Below are positions 62,849 to 64,000 of a stretch of 64,000 nucleotides of DNA, one piece after another (position 1 is the stretch's first letter; each line of letters opens with the position of its first letter). Source of the DNA: an uncultured Croceitalea sp. (GTDB taxonomy: Bacteria; Bacteroidota; Bacteroidia; Flavobacteriales; Flavobacteriaceae); the NCBI GenBank assembly GCA_947503285.1, contig CANNDD010000009.1, positions 1 to 64,000 on the forward strand, in the 5' to 3' direction. The translations under genes and the position numbers were made by a program. A model generated the notes under the pieces. That model did not search any database. It was not told the DNA's origin and worked only from the letters and a program-made list of their open reading frames with translations.

Positions 62849-64000
62849 ATGATTACGAATACTGATATTGAGAAGAGGGGTAATCTATATCCCAACCGTA
62901 TTATTGAATATAAAAAAGATAACGATAAGCTTTATTTTACCACGGATAATGGTGTAATTCTAGAAATTACCGTATTAAGGGATAGCGCCATTCGATTCAG
63001 GTATGCCACGGAGCACTCTTTTGAGCCTGATTTTTCATACGCGATAAGTGATGATGTCAACACAGGTTATAACGAGTTGGAGGTAATCGAGGAAACGTCT
63101 GATTATGTAATTCAGACCTCTAAGATCAAAATCTATATCAGCAAGGGCAATATGAAAATCCAGATCGTTGATTTAGACGATTTGGTTATCAATGAAGATG
63201 AGGTCGGCTTTCATTGGGAGGAGAACTATGACTATGGCGGTAACATCGTAAAAATGACCAAGGTCACCCAATCGGGCGAAAGTTATTATGGCATGGGTGA
63301 TAAAGCATCCCATACCAACCTGAAAGGAAAAAGGGTAAACAACTGGGTAACCGATTCGTATGCCTATGGAAAAGACCAAGAGCCTTTGTATAAATCGATT
63401 CCTTTCTATGTTGGCCTTCATAACGATGCTGCCTATGGTATTTTCTTCGATAATTCATTCAGCACCTATTTTGATTTTGCCCATGAGCGGAGAAACGTAA
63501 CCAGCTTTTGGGCCGATGGGGGTGAAATGAATTATTACTTTTTCTATGGCCCAAAAATATCACAGGTAGTTGAAGCGTATACCGATTTGACCGGTGTGCC
63601 TGAATTACCACCGCTTTGGGCTCTGGGTTTTCACCAGTCGAAATGGAGTTATTATCCTGAAAAAAAAGTAAAGAAGATTGCGGCAACTTTTAGGGAATTG
63701 AAGATACCTTGCGACGCCATTTATCTGGATATTGATTATATGGAGGGTTTTAGGTGCTTTACTTGGAACAACCGCCGTTTTCCCAACCCTAAAAAAATGG
63801 TCGATGATTTATATGAAGACGGTTTCAAAACTGTGACCATGATCGATCCAGGTATCAAAATAGACCGTGATTATTGGGTCTATCAAGAAGCCATGGAGAA
63901 AGGATATTTTTGCCGAAGGGCCGATGGACCACATTTTAAGGGGAAAGTATGGCCCGGAGAATGTAAATTCCCTGATTTTACCAATCCTGAAGTCCGTGAG
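62849..64000 (+). CDS. Glycoside hydrolase family 31 alpha-glucosidase, truncated by the window
   Basis: Reading from ATG 62849 the frame stays open for exactly 384 codons and runs off the right end, so the C-terminal half is missing. The N-terminal beta-sandwich is followed by the catalytic barrel start: PPLWALGFHQSKWSYYPE, AIYLDIDYM with the active-site Asp pair of GH31, and KTVTMIDPGIK. The nucleophile Asp of the WxDM(N)E motif lies beyond the window. No signal peptide is evident (MITNTDIEKRGNLYPN). The role is probably intracellular alpha-glucoside hydrolysis next to glgB. Confidence 0.9.
   Translation, partial: MITNTDIEKRGNLYPNRIIEYKKDNDKLYFTTDNGVILEITVLRDSAIRFRYATEHSFEPDFSYAISDDVNTGYNELEVIEETSDYVIQTSKIKIYISKGNMKIQIVDLDDLVINEDEVGFHWEENYDYGGNIVKMTKVTQSGESYYGMGDKASHTNLKGKRVNNWVTDSYAYGKDQEPLYKSIPFYVGLHNDAAYGIFFDNSFSTYFDFAHERRNVTSFWADGGEMNYYFFYGPKISQVVEAYTDLTGVPELPPLWALGFHQSKWSYYPEKKVKKIAATFRELKIPCDAIYLDIDYMEGFRCFTWNNRRFPNPKKMVDDLYEDGFKTVTMIDPGIKIDRDYWVYQEAMEKGYFCRRADGPHFKGKVWPGECKFPDFTNPEVRE

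Overview
The window is chromosomal DNA from a Bacteroidota bacterium, most likely a member of the Flavobacteriaceae; the genus cannot be fixed from the sequence. The reasons are the AT-rich base composition, many TAnnTTTG-type promoter boxes close to start codons, a bacillithiol gene (bshC), Bacteroidota-specific families (DUF6048, DUF6452, DUF6768, DUF6515), a CarboxypepD_reg-like protein and many small lipoproteins. Almost everything is housekeeping or ordinary accessory content. No phage, insertion sequence or CRISPR array was seen.

Layout. 1-351: end of a 23S rRNA gene, then 5S rRNA and its terminator. 0.4-11 kb: exported amidohydrolase, a TrhA-like membrane protein, a ZIP transporter, an RNA methyltransferase, the rlmD-DUF6452-DUF6048 operon, an ECF sigma factor with a membrane partner, ornithine aminotransferase and a CarboxypepD_reg-like protein. 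11-17 kb: M14 carboxypeptidase with a VOC protein, bshC, an FMN-binding protein and pgmB. 17-31.6 kb: guaA operon (LysM/periplasmic-binding fusion, OsmC, DUF922-like protein), pyrG, yidC, a fasciclin lipoprotein, and mnmA with a nitronate monooxygenase-like gene. 31.7-37.2 kb: the most accessory-looking part, with two beta-lactamase-fold serine hydrolases (one broken by a single stop codon), an S41 peptidase, an AraC regulator and a gene-poor gap. 37.7-45.2 kb: a MoxR ATPase locus (SpoIIM, membrane protein, DUF4129, DUF4350, MoxR, DUF58; divergent RDD and TRIC-like genes). 45.3-51.6 kb: a tandem heptamer array, a cyclophilin and a CoA-type Nudix gene whose divergent start codons overlap, an acyltransferase, a second sigma/membrane-protein pair, an exported M20 amidohydrolase and a type II NADH dehydrogenase. 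51.6-64 kb: alpha-1,6-glucosidase, xerD, two small outer-membrane barrels, aroQ, a sugar dehydrogenase gene broken by one in-frame TGA, lpdA, msrB, a collagen-like lipoprotein, glgB and a truncated GH31 gene.

How the genes work together. pgmB, the GH13 alpha-glucosidase, glgB and the GH31 enzyme form a dispersed alpha-glucan and maltose toolkit. guaA and pyrG serve nucleotide synthesis. rlmD, the RlmL-like enzyme and mnmA modify RNA. bshC, msrB, OsmC and lpdA point to thiol and redox handling.

The points most worth a second look are the 11-copy CTAACCA array against a stop codon, two full-length genes each interrupted by exactly one in-frame stop, a four-cysteine segment in ornithine aminotransferase, promoter boxes that leave almost no 5' leader at guaA and rlmD, and repeated TGTTTAACA palindromes upstream of the fasciclin gene. 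I found no convincing candidate for a wholly new defence or mobile system.
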